Assembly: GCA_014155875.1 (NCBI GenBank)
Contig: JACEFZ010004083.1
Coordinates: forward strand, 83,662 to 147,661
Length of the DNA: 64,000 nt
Direction of reading: 5' to 3'
Source: Cepaea nemoralis
Taxonomy: Eukaryota; Mollusca; Gastropoda; Stylommatophora; Helicidae
Part shown: positions 50,294 to 61,000 of the stretch, piece after piece
How the letters are laid out: each line of letters begins with the position of its first letter
Numbering within the stretch: position 1 is the stretch's first letter
Notes under the pieces: model-generated
Database searches by the model: none
The model's input: the letters and a program-made list of their open reading frames with translations, nothing else
What the model was told of the DNA's origin: nothing
Translations under genes and position numbers: made by a program

Positions 50294-50540
50294 AAAAAAC
50301 AAAAAGTTAGTTGCATATCCTTTACAGGACGTAGTAGTCAACCCCAGCATATTTTGGCTGTTTGTAATCTCCTGGCAAGTTTATGTTCATCAGTTTGCCA
50401 TTGCTGTCTGAATGAGCGGCACTCATACCATTTTCATAAACAAACTAACGCCGCAAGAGGTCTGCTGCCAAATTGCCTGCAGCTATGTTTCGAACGCGGG
50501 ATTACAAACTGCGTCCGTAACCCCTTAATCACGGAGCCGG
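50294..50540 (-). mobile_element. SINE2, full length, inserted in another SINE2
   Basis: 247 bp, flanked by perfect CAATGGCAAACT (50282-50293 and 50541-50552). Both flanks are SINE2 sequence in plus orientation (50265-50293 and 50541-50620). Minus reading: CCGGCTCCGTGATTAAGGGG head, CGCGTTCGAAACATAGC B-box, end GGATATGCAACTAACTTTTT. It defines both ends of the family. Confidence 0.95.
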
Positions 50541-50629
50541 CAATGGCAAACTGCTGAACATAAAATTGTCTAGTAAATGCTGGGGTTGACTGCACCATCC
50601 TGTAAAGGACATGCAACTAACTTTTTTTT

Positions 50630-51090
50630 AAATGCTAAATTATTGATTTTATTGTTTAACACAATAGGCCATTTTGAAATAAAGATGGCATGCATTTAGT
50701 TGGATAAGTGCAAACAATTAAAATATTGTTATTTGTGGGTGTGAGTGTGTTAGTTAGAGCCTGGAGTTGGTTGCTTGGTTGTAAATCCTCTGAAAGACTT
50801 AAGTACTGATGTTCAGACCATCTAAACCCTGGAAGGGGCTTGCATCTACTGGACTGAGACCTGGTAACAAAGTACCATCTACTTGGGGACTGGGCTGTAG
50901 TGCTTCTCCTCACCTCTCCAAATTAAAAAATCCAGAGAATTGCACCGGACCTACTGGAACTTCATATCTGTGGAGAGACAAGGCAATTGTTTGAATATTA
51001 GCTAGATTGAGGACAGTCTATGGATAGGTCACCTTGTGAAAAGGTTTTCCAAGTTCTTGGCCAATGTGAGATTCAAAATTGTGCATTCCC
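50630..51090. other. Intergenic, no gene recognised
   Basis: Nothing identifiable. Confidence 0.4.
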
Positions 51091-51094
51091 TTAG

Positions 51095-51215
51095 ATAATT
51101 TAAATATAGAAGCCATAAACAATATATTTCACAATTTCTTGTCTGGAATGTTTCGCTGCATCTTGTAAGGTGCGTGCAGCAGAGTTATATATAGTATTTC
51201 GGCCAACGTATTATT
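51095..51215 (+). mobile_element. Copy of the 142-bp retroposon family
   Basis: TAATTTAAATATAGAAGCCA, GGAATGTTTCGCTGCATCTT and GCAGAGTTATATATAG match the 582-723 insert. Confidence 0.65.
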
Positions 51216-51394
51216 CATGTATTAACTTCATACGATACATAGCTTTATGGATTTCCTGGGCATGCTAGGTAACATTTAGTTATTTCACTATCACCAAATA
51301 GATCAGAATTCTTCAATGCACATTATTTCTTGTAATTTCAATGATAATTTTTAAATTATGTCAGTAGTTTGCCATTACTGTCTGAATGACCGGC

Positions 51395-51620
51395 GCTCAT
51401 ACCATCATGTCATTTAGGCGTTCATGTCTCTCCACAGATCTCAGTCCCTGGTGTTGTGGATCATCTCTGTTGATGATATTCCTCCCAGCCACCATCTCAG
51501 TCCATCTGCCTCTGACTCTTTTTCCACTGATCTTTCCAGTTATCACGATGTTTTCCCATGTCTCTCTTCTCATCACATGACCAAAGAAAGCAGTTTGTCT
51601 CTTTCTTATGGTTATTCAAG
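51395..51620 (-). mobile_element. LINE-B 3' fragment
   Basis: GTTGATGATATTCCTCCCAG and the GCCTCTGACTCTTTTTCCAC region match the 2100-2470 and 4740-4950 LINE-B ends in reverse orientation. Confidence 0.65.
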
Positions 51621-51888
51621 TTTCATGAGCCTCTTCCAGGCAATCGTTGTTAGTTACTATGGCAACTACAAGAAAAAGAATTATTTTCTGTTGATTTTTG
51701 TTTGTTTGTTTCAATTGTTTTTCTTGTATTCAAGGGTTATAAAGTCCTTGTCCAGTTAATGAGTTTACTAGAACAAGGCTTTTATGTTTTGGTAAACTGG
51801 CATTTAAAACGTGATTATGTAGATAGTGAATTAATTAAAACAATGCTTTATCACAAGTTTTATGTACTTTGATGCAAGTTAGTGTCTG

Positions 51889-51889
<1 letters not shown>

Positions 51890-51971
<82 letters not shown>

Positions 51972-52140
51972 ACTCTCTCTCTCTCTCTCCTTTGTGTGTG
52001 TGTCTCCCCGCTCCCCCATTTCCCTCTCTTTCTATCTCTCTGTCTCCCCCCCCCCATTCTCCCTCTCTTTCTCTCTCTGTTGCTCTCTCTGTCTCTCTCT
52101 TTGTCACTCTGACTGTGTCTGTCTGTCTGTCTCTCTCAGT
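51890..52140. repeat. (CT)n-rich tract
   Basis: About 250 bases of CT dinucleotides with TG, TCCC and TTTCT interruptions. Long Leu/Ser ORFs here are artefacts. Confidence 0.97.
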
Positions 52141-52465
52141 TTATACTAGGAGGCTCTCAATCCAGCACCAGAACTCTGTGGCATCAGTGAGGGTCCCGAT
52201 GAGTGTAAACCAGGATCCGTGTGTGGGGTAATATTCCCTTGTGAGCCAGTTCATTTTATAAGGTTTGTCGGAGCAGTGGCCACAATGCCTACTCTTTATG
52301 ATTGCCAATAGCTGAAGTATGGTTTTAACCATTGGAAATGTGCACATAGGAGCTCCTCTATATCCAGAGCTCTCAGGAGATTATGACATCAGATTTCTCC
52401 AAATAATGTTCCTAAATATGTTGCCCTAATTGGATTTAAATCCAAAGCTTTTCAAGTTAAAGATT

Positions 52466-52484
52466 AATGCCTCGTCTCTGTTTT

Positions 52485-52551
<67 letters not shown>

Positions 52552-52571
52552 TAATGCCTCGTCTCTGTTTT

Positions 52572-52630
<59 letters not shown>
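52466..52630. repeat. Two (CT)n tracts, each preceded by the same 25-base lead
   Basis: TTAATGCCTCGTCTCTGTTT precedes each of two (CT)n runs (52467 and 52551), so one lead plus tract was duplicated as a unit. Confidence 0.95.
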
Positions 52631-52631
<1 letters not shown>

Positions 52632-52849
52632 ACACAGAGAGAGAGTACCTTCTGTCAAAGTTCGCGAGGTGCAAGTCACATCCGTTTTAATGATGCCCCT
52701 ACTTGTGGAGGAATCTGTCTAGTATCCTTCTCATGTCAAAGGTTAAGGACACTTCCACACCCTAGAACATATTGGGTATAAGTGTTGGCCCCCTAACATG
52801 CCTACCATTGCACCACCCTGCTCCCCTTCTGCCATATTAAACATCCCGT

Positions 52850-53035
52850 GGCTTGGACAGAAGAGTAATGGAAAGCTTAGTTCTTGGAAGAAGAGGAATG
52901 TGACGACTAACACAGAGATGGACAAGGAACACTAAAGACACCCAGGGCATAGTAATGCACGAGGCAGAGTAACTGGTGAAGGATCGAGGGAGCTTTTTGG
53001 CTGTCTGTGATAAGAGTGACGGTGTGCACCACGAG
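52850..53035 (+). mobile_element. LINE-C 3' end fragment
   Basis: AGAAGAGTAATGGAAAGCTT, CACCCAGGGCATAGTAATGC and GAGTAACTGGTGAAGGATCG parallel 16605-16720. Confidence 0.55.
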
Positions 53036-53139
53036 CCTGCTTCATGGGGATTAGTGAGGAATTGTATAGAAGCTGCCGGGGTCTAGTTTTATAGACGAAT
53101 CCCGTGGGCCGGTAGGAGGAGCAGGGAAGTTTTCTGAAA

Positions 53140-53480
53140 AGAAGTTAACTCAAACGCAGAAGCCATCTACAATATATTGCATGATTTCGTGCCTGGCATA
53201 TTTCTCCGCATTTCGGGTGTATACTGCAGAGTTATTTACCATATGAAGCGAATAAACGAATAATACTTTGGCCTGAAATATATCAAGGCGTTATCAATTA
53301 GGCGATTCCAGCTGTTACTTTGCAAACAGAAGGACTTCCTTTTAAATCATAGGCTACCCTGGGTATAACATACTCCACATTCGTACACTATTCAGTATTT
53401 TGGTCAAAGTATGCCAGGCGAGAAATCGTGCCATATATTGTTTATGGCTTCTGTGTTTCAAAAGAAGTTAACTCACAAAT
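53140..53480. repeat. Inverted pair of 142-bp-family fragments
   Basis: 53147-53260 (plus; GCAGAAGCCATCTACAATAT) and 53395-53475 (minus; GATTTCTCGCCTGG complement) could form a stem across about 140 bases. Confidence 0.7.
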
Positions 53481-53499
53481 AACTGATTACTCGCATGAA

Positions 53500-53715
53500 A
53501 AGATGACAATTTGCAATCGTTCGGCATGTCAGAGGAAAACTGGAGTGCGTTGCGACTATGGGAAAGTTGGAGAGGCAGGAGGAGATCGAGAGAGAAGATG
53601 CTGGACAGTTTGAGATATTTTAATGGAAGAACATCAGTATCGGAAATGATGGGCAGTACATGAGACATGGCAGTGGACAGACACGATCACCCACGCCACA
53701 CGTCATGGACGGTAT
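53500..53715 (+). mobile_element. LINE-B 3' fragment
   Basis: KVGEAGGDRERRCWTV-like reading around GGGAAAGTTGGAGAGGCAGG, ending ETWQWTDTITHATRHG, the conserved LINE-B C terminus. Confidence 0.75.
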
Positions 53716-54718
53716 GCAGAAATGTCCATTACTACGCGGTATTGACGTCATTCATTATGACGCTTAAAAAAAAAAAACAGCACTACGGGAAGAAAGCGGT
53801 GCTTGAAGAACACCGCTCCGGTCTTTTCGTTTTGGGTCTCGGGTGTGTGTGTGCATTTTGTATTGTAATGCTACACGTGACATACAACGTCGGCCACTTT
53901 GGGTTGTTCTGTTTATAGTGCTCACATTATGACCGTCAAGAGACACTATTGAGTCTTCATGGCTTCGTGAGGATGGCGGATTCTGACCGCTTTGAAATTA
54001 TACATCTGGGACAGGCCATTCTCGTTCGCTCGTGCACGGTGGCACAATGGATGCCATGTCCTTCTGAAGACCTTGTTTTGTTTCGGACAATTAAAAATAA
54101 AAATAAAAAAATAAAGAACACTATTCTTCAGTGGTGCCGTCTTCGAGTATGGCCGATAATTTTCAACTCAACAGCACGTCCGCGAGAAACTTTATACACA
54201 TACACATGCAGCAATTTATAGTCTGCCACACAATTCATATACATCACGATAGATTGCTATGGCATATAATGATACCTTTATTAACCACCAACAAATATTT
54301 CTCATCTGTCTTATATCATGTTGTGACTTACTGACTAACCCTCACATCTATTAGGTGTGATAACACTTTCCTTATCATACTGTTGCTGTTTGTTCTCATC
54401 AACAACAACAACAACAAAAAACAAAAAGTAATATACACTTATGAAATCGAAAATCTCGTCACCAGCATTAGGCATTAGGTATGAAGACATAAGCAGCCTG
54501 ACGGATATGACTGGTGTCGCCAATGTTTTTAACAGCAGCATAAAGCACCAGAAAATGTATGTGGAAGTAAAGACGGCAGGCGTGATACCGAGCACATCAG
54601 CCACTAGGGCCGTTTGGTCTGTATATAAACATGGTCTAGCTGCACATGCGCCTTAGTCGTGTAAAAGGGACCTTTAATGTTGTTGTTGTTGTTGTTTTGT
54701 TTTTTTCCCTTTCAAATC
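53716..54718. other. Intergenic, no gene recognised
   Basis: Contains A10, (AAC)n and (TTG)n runs. A short open stretch at 54441-54656 has no recognisable domain. Confidence 0.4.
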
Positions 54719-54719
54719 G

Positions 54720-54850
54720 AGGACGGCACTATTGAAGGAGATTTATTGGACACAAGGCTTGGTCGAGAAAAGAGACACAGAACTAATCCACGACTCTAGA
54801 GATCGTGTGAGATGGCGAAACCATACCGTCCACGCTTATCAGCATGACAC

Positions 54851-54883
<33 letters not shown>

Positions 54884-54884
54884 A
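54720..54884 (+). mobile_element. LINE-B 3' end with long (GAT)n tail
   Basis: AGAACTAATCCACGACTCTA, GATCGTGTGAGATGGCGAAA, CCACGCTTATCAGCATGACA, then about ten GAT/ATG units at 54850-54884. Confidence 0.85.
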
Positions 54885-55059
54885 GACAGCTATTTTATGC
54901 CCACCAAAGACCATACAAATTGCAAGAGTGTCGAATAACAACTGTGCAGAAACTTGTGGAAAGGATAATTTACAATGAAGGTATCGTGCCGTAGAGATTA
55001 GTTTCATCTCTTTTCAACAGGCTTTAGCGGGAGCTGTCCACATCGGAAAATGAGCTACA

Positions 55060-55670
55060 ATGCAGTTTTGTACGTCTGTTATGATCCTACAAGAAGCAAA
55101 TGGGAATCGTAAATTGATTAGCGAAATTAGACGTGGGCAGTCAAAATGTTTTGAACACATTATAAGAAGGTCGGGCTCCCTGGCGAAGGTGTTTACCGAC
55201 TTTCTCCGTTATCCCGTATATCCACGTGAGGAACACGGCTGTACGAGATTCGGCAGCGGATCGCGTCGCGTTGGTTACTTACGGGATATGTGAGCCGGTC
55301 GCTCAGAAAGCAATGGCAAACTACTGAGTGTAATCTTGTCAAGAACATCAACAACGGCTGGAAAATGATGGTGTTGACTGCAACGTCCAGTAAGGGATAT
55401 GCAACTTAAACCAAAAAAAAAAAAAAAATAAGAATAAGAATAAATTTAAAAAAAAATAAGAATAAATATAGTAGCGAACTTGGTGACAACTGGCAAGATT
55501 GAAGGGGAAAGAACAAGAGGAAGGTAGTGAAGTAAATATATGGATGGCCTTGGGCACATGGCAAGATCGAGACAGAATGCGGAGCTGATCCACAACTCCA
55601 GTGATCGTGCGAGAAGGCGAAACATGACCGCCATGCTTATCGGCATGGCACATGATGATGATGATGATGA
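55060..55670 (+). mobile_element. LINE-B fragment split by SINE2
   Basis: ANGNRKLISEIRRGQSKCFE, HIIRR is interrupted at about 55187. The coding sense resumes at about 55478 (LGDNWQD-like, GKIEGERTRGR-like) and ends in (ATG)n at 55650-55668. The middle is SINE2 plus an A-rich tail. Confidence 0.82.
55188..55475 (+). mobile_element. SINE2 copy with long A-rich tail
   Basis: CGGGCTCCCTGGCGAAGGTG head, GTGAGCCGGTCGCTCAGAAA body, GGATATGCAACTTAAACC end, then A-rich (AATAAGAATAAGAAT)n to 55475. Confidence 0.8.
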
Positions 55671-55807
55671 TAATGTGCTCGAAGATTTCCATTCACACAC
55701 AGATTTTTGGAACGCCTTGATGGTTAGACTTACGGAACTCCAGTCATGTCCCTTTCTGGTTAATTTGATGTCTTCTGTCATTTGTTTTCAAATGATGTAT
55801 ACATTAA

Positions 55808-56030
55808 TATGCCGGCTTCCTGGCCTTGAGGTTTTCTCCGTAATCTCGTAAGTAACGTGACGACGGTGAGAATCAGCAGTGGTTCGAATCGCGCCGGTAA
55901 CTTACGGGGTATGTCAGCCGGCCGCTCAGAAAGCAATGGCTAACTACTGAGCGTAATCTTGCCAAGAAATCAACAATCAGCTGAAAGATGCTGATGTTGA
56001 CAGCAATGTCCTGTAAAGGATATGCAAACA
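55808..56030 (+). mobile_element. SINE2 copy
   Basis: GCCGGCTTCCTGGCCTTGAG head, B-box GTGGTTCGAATCGCG, body AGCCGGCCGCTCAGAAAGCA, end CCTGTAAAGGATATGCAAAC. Confidence 0.9.
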
Positions 56031-56035
56031 ATTTA

Positions 56036-56709
56036 TTTATTTATACATTAATGTGGGAGCTGGGTTCTGAACTAAGAACCCTAACCCCTTTGAACTTTCA
56101 TTGCGGTCACCAACGTCTCCAATGCTGGTCAAAGTATAGACAACAAGTATTATTTGTGAACACATCTCGGACAATGGTCAGACTGTTGTATGTGGATGAT
56201 GTTTTTGATTTATCATCGGTGGCGGTTGGAATTGGAAGTAGATTACAATCTCAAGTATGGGGATGGAGGTGGAGGCGGTCATGGTTGATTCTCAGTCTGT
56301 ATTATGTAACATTAAAAATGATTGGCTGTGACATATGTGGATACCAGGCATTGACACTTCCCTTCTGATTCAACTATTACCCCATACCCCGTTCAAAAAG
56401 ATAAAATATATTAGGGTCCATCTTCTTCTCAGATTAATAATCCCGTGACCGAGTCAGCCAGTCTTACAACACGGAGTTGCTTGTACTGTCCGAACCGTGC
56501 AAGAGTGCCGGGTAAAGAGAGCGAGCAGGTTTATTAGAGAGTAGGAACCAGTAGTCGGGACAGCGGTTAAGATAAACATGCTTCCTTTGAACGAATGATA
56601 GTTGAAGATGTAATGACAGATGAAACAAAAAGTTTAAGTTTTCGTGAATTTGGATTTAAGTGCGGGTCTGGTAAGAAGGGGCGTACGGGAGGAAGAATAC
56701 GAAGTGTTT
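56036..56709. other. Intergenic, no gene recognised
   Basis: 56230-56270 resembles the LRMEVEAV codons of LINE-A (TATGGGGATGGAGGTGGAGG), probably a small LINE-A scrap. Otherwise unassigned. Confidence 0.4.
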
Positions 56710-56723
56710 ACAACCAATAGATG

Positions 56724-57366
56724 GCGGTTAGGCGTTGAACCGTTAAGGCCTGTGGCGTGTTTATGCTTGCTGCTACGGTTTGAAATCGCATTTTCCTCAT
56801 GTTGGACTGGTAGTACATGGTTCCGTCGCCCTGCTACTGAGTGAGTGCGTGGGCGACACTGTGAGCTGTGAAATTCGCGGGGAATGCTTTTACATCTGTC
56901 CTGTACAGTGACCTGCATGTTCGGAACAATGGCTACCGGCTGTTGCTGAATTGACTGATTTGCCTTTTCGGTTCACGAGTGCATTTTTCAGGAGACTCCC
57001 GGGAGTCGGCGCTGAAGCTGCGGAGTTCGTGCTTTATGCGACACTTACGGCGGGTAGCTCTGCGGTAAAAGACCGAGCCATGTGAGAAAACCCGGGTCAA
57101 TTAGGTCTTTCTGGTGACTGCCGAGTCCATCGACGATGAACTGTGGTTTTTGTGGATTAATTTTGTGTTGGCATTCTGGCAGCGGCATTATGCACAGTGT
57201 ACCTGTGCGGGCTGTTGGATTGCCGAGACTCCTGCCTATTCCACTTTTCACATTGGACAGTGGGGAGCATTTTGTGTGATATTCACTGGCACAGGAACGG
57301 AGCATAATGGGGACGACCCGTTGCCGTGAAGCTAGAACCTCGACTAACTAACTAACTTACTAACTA
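56724..57366 (+). mobile_element. 643-bp retroposon containing a SINE1-like core, 14-bp target-site duplication
   Basis: Flanked by ACAACCAATAGATG (56710-56723 and 57367-57380). Internally CTTTTCGGTTCACGAGTGCA to GCGGAGTTCGTGCTTTATGC and GACCGAGCCATGTGAGAAAA matches the SINE1 core. The upstream 240 bases and the 3' 250 bases are not SINE1. Tail (AACT)n. A second copy is at 62847-63437. Confidence 0.9.
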
Positions 57367-57559
57367 ACAACCAATAGATGCATCTGGAATGATTCTAACG
57401 ACATTTGATACAGGCGGCGGGACATCTATGGGTTTTCCCGGTGTGCCATAATGTCGATACTTAAATCAGCGAAGCAAATATCACTACCATCATCTCCTTC
57501 TTTCTCTTCTTCTTCTAGCCTATGCCGTCGGGCGTTGATAATCATGTTTGTCCACCCTT

Positions 57560-57860
57560 AGTCTCTTAGTTGCTAATCATTTCTGATACCGATGTTTTCC
57601 CATGCCATTTTGTCAAAATATCCAGCTTCTTTCTTGGTTTCCAACTTTCCCCTTATCATGACATGCCAAAGAATGTGGACTATTCTGATGCGAGAAATCA
57701 GTTCCCTTTCTGTTTCAACTTCTTTCAAAATATCTTCATTTCTCTTTCTATCTGCCCACAGTGCTCCCATCATTCTTCTATTAAACCACAACTCTGCAGC
57801 TTCCCCATCTGGTCTTCTAATTGTCCATGATTGGTTTCCATACACTGGGATTGGCAAATC
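57560..57860 (-). mobile_element. LINE-B fragment upstream of DCTN2
   Basis: Minus reading VYGNQSWTIRRPDGEAAELW, FNRRMMGALWADRKRNEDIL, KEVETERELISRIR, typical post-RT LINE-B. It ends about 110 bases before the DCTN2 ATG. Confidence 0.85.
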
Positions 57861-57972
57861 AAATATGGGAACATTAAAAACATGAACTAAAGAACAGAGA
57901 GAATTACGTCTTCCGGGGAAACAATTCTATGGACGTTAGCAGTCAGTTGTGACTCACCTCCAGACAACAACT

Positions 57973-58008
57973 ATGGCTGATCCAAAATATGCTAATCTTC
58001 CTGGGATC
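57973..58008 (+). CDS. DCTN2: DCTN2 coding exon 1
   Basis: 12 codons, MADPKYANLPGI, phase 0, donor GTAAGT. This short first exon and its sequence are a hallmark of dynamitin. Confidence 0.93.
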
Positions 58009-61000
58009 GTAAGTCATGTCTTGTGGTATTGGAGAAGTATGTCTTAGTGTTGGTGGTGGAATAAAGTCTATAGAGGGATACACGAGCACATTAAAGTAAT
58101 TACATCGCGTTCTTTGTTCTTTGTACCGGTTCATTATTAAACACAAGTCCACGGGAAGTGTGAAAAAAATCAATGAATAATTCAAATGAGAATATATAAA
58201 AATAAATAATATAATAAATAATATTAATATTGTCATTTATAATGAATTTCATTAGCGAAACTAAAATAAAAACAGCACTTTAAATGAAAATTGTGCAGAA
58301 GCCTTTATTTGCTAACTAATATTAATAAGTGTGATCAGTAATCAAGTTGTACTAGTCTAGAGTGAAGGATGTTCAGATGTTGTTTTGTTGTTTGTCCATT
58401 CAGTTCACATTCACATCATCCAGTAAGTAGGGTAGGTTTGAAAGATTATATTATACTTAATGTTTACAAATGGAAATACATTTAGAATACAAAACTTAGG
58501 AAAAAACATATTATGTTGTGTAGTTTATTATTTTAAAGAAGTGGAAAACTCTTTGAAGTTTTCAAAGTAACACAATTAATTAATCGATATTTATTGATGG
58601 ACAGTTACAGAAAGCCACTGGAAAGAATATAATTCAGAAGTCTCATCAGACAAAAGAAAAACTGAAGCCAGACACAATGGCCACATCTCATTCAATCCCA
58701 TTAGTGACTTGTGCAATCACTCCCCTTTTAAATGCCAGCAGTTTGACTTTAAAATACATTTATTTTATAATAAAATATGTTAGTTTGTGTCCCTCACGCA
58801 CTAGTGCTAAAAGGTGTAAAGTACTAAAAGAGACTTTTTGTTGCCCATACATTTGCAGAATTGTCTGCTAGCTCACTATTTATCTGGTGTTGTGTGTTTT
58901 TCACTAGCATTGTCATGGATAGCATCAGTTATAAAATAAAAATAATTATCAGTTACAGTGGGAATTTCTATCAGAATCAGTGGAACTTTCTGTCAGTAAA
59001 AGTGGGAATTTCTATCAAGTAGAATGAACATTTGTTTCAGTTACAGTGAAAGACTGAGGAACGAAGAAGAAGGCAATGAAAGACCATAAATGTAGTCCCT
59101 CAACAGATGCTGCCAAGGTTGGTGGGCAGTATTAACCATGCAAATATTCTTGGTCATGACTGTAGTAGAGTAGTCTACGGTAGCAACGATACGTTAACTG
59201 ATTCAGTACCAAACAAAATTTAGGTTTGAAGTAAACGTGGTACTCAATCAGATGAGCAAATATTATAATGTAAATTTCTATTCACTGAGCATTAACATTG
59301 CGGAAGATACAACAAACCAAAATAAATAACATGATAACCTTAGAATGGCGATATATCATCCTTCTGTCTAAATTGGAGGTTACAGGTCGCTAGAAGGATA
59401 TATTATCCTTCGGTACTAATCAGTTAAATTAGGTAGATTTACTGATTGAATCACATCTTTGTTGGTCAAGATATGCTCTGATTAGGCAGATTTTCTGATT
59501 GAATCACATCTTTGTTGGCCAGGATGTGAATTCCCCTGATGTATATGAATCCACTGATCTGCCTGAAGATGAGCAGAATTCGCCTACAGCAGAACCTGTA
59601 AGTATGAAACATTTGCATATTAATATGATATAATTTTTATATCATCAGCTGCCTTGTTTTTGTTAAAATTTATAGCATGATTTGTACTGTAGAAATGATT
59701 TAATTTATACCTTCCTCTTCACCCCCACTGACTACTCACTTTGTATGCATGTTCATAAGCCTGCAAGATTCCCTACTGCAAGTTACTTGGCATAGTGTTC
59801 TTTGATCTATCTGTGTTCCTCAGGTGATCTAGCTCCAGTCATCAAGATCTAGTTCATTGTGTTCTGTAATCACACCATCAGTTCATTATCTTCTTGGATC
59901 CTGTACTCATTCATGCTTAATATCTGGTGATTAGTTTAAATCATCATCTCACTCAGAACAGGTCCATAGGTCTTCTTCTTAACATCGCCACCAGCACATC
60001 AACTGATCACACGAGGTCTGCTTTGGTTAATATCTTAATAACTGTTATCTTTTGCCTTGGTTCAGTTCTAGTTTCTTGGTAAGGATTAGGACAGAGATTT
60101 GGTATAAGCTAGGACAGGCATTTTTTAAAATGAGTTGAGATGGAGATTTGTCATGAGTTAGAAGAAGGATTTGTCTTGAGTTCGGAGAGGCATTTATTAT
60201 AAGTCAAGAGAAGGATTTGTCATGAGCTAGGAGAGGGATTTGTCACTAGCTAATAGAGGGAGTTGTCATGAACTAAGGAAGGAATTTGTCATGAGTGAGG
60301 AGAGGGAATTGTGATGAGCTAGGACAGATAATTATTATGAGTTAAGAGATGGACAAGATTTAAATATGAGCAAGGACAAGAGCTATGACTGAAAGATCTT
60401 TCATGAGCTTAGTCATGAGGATGTGACAGTAGCTAGGATAGAACTTAGCATGAACAGGCTGAGAGTCTACTCTACTTTTAATGATAATGAGAAGGACATG
60501 ATTACATAACTCATGCTGTACTAAACCTGCTTACATTGTTGTACTAACACATATACATATGCACATATAAATACACTATCAGAAATAATTCTTGCAGCCC
60601 TAGGGTTTTTCTCAGCAATGCTCCAATGAGTATACAACTACTACTAAGACCACCACTTCATTCATTTCAAAGAAGCTACATATTATCCTTCAAGCCCTTC
60701 AAGAAACAAATGAAGATCGCAAACTGATTAGAGACATTAGACTGTAGACAGTCAAAATTTTTTGGGCATGTTATGAGAAGAAATGACTTGGAGAACTTGG
60801 TGACAACTGGCAAGATCAATGGGAAGAGATCAAGGGCAAGACCAAGAAGTAAATACCTGGATGGCTTGGCCATGTGGCATGGTCGAGACAGGAACACGGA
60901 TCTGATCCAAGACTGGTGATTGAGTGAGATGACAGAACATGACCGCCCACGCTTATCGGCATGGCACATGATGGATAGATGAACATATTATCCATTCGAT

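Noticed and set aside
51869..52781. Long Leu/Ser-rich ORFs
   Set aside because: Translations of (CT)n microsatellites.
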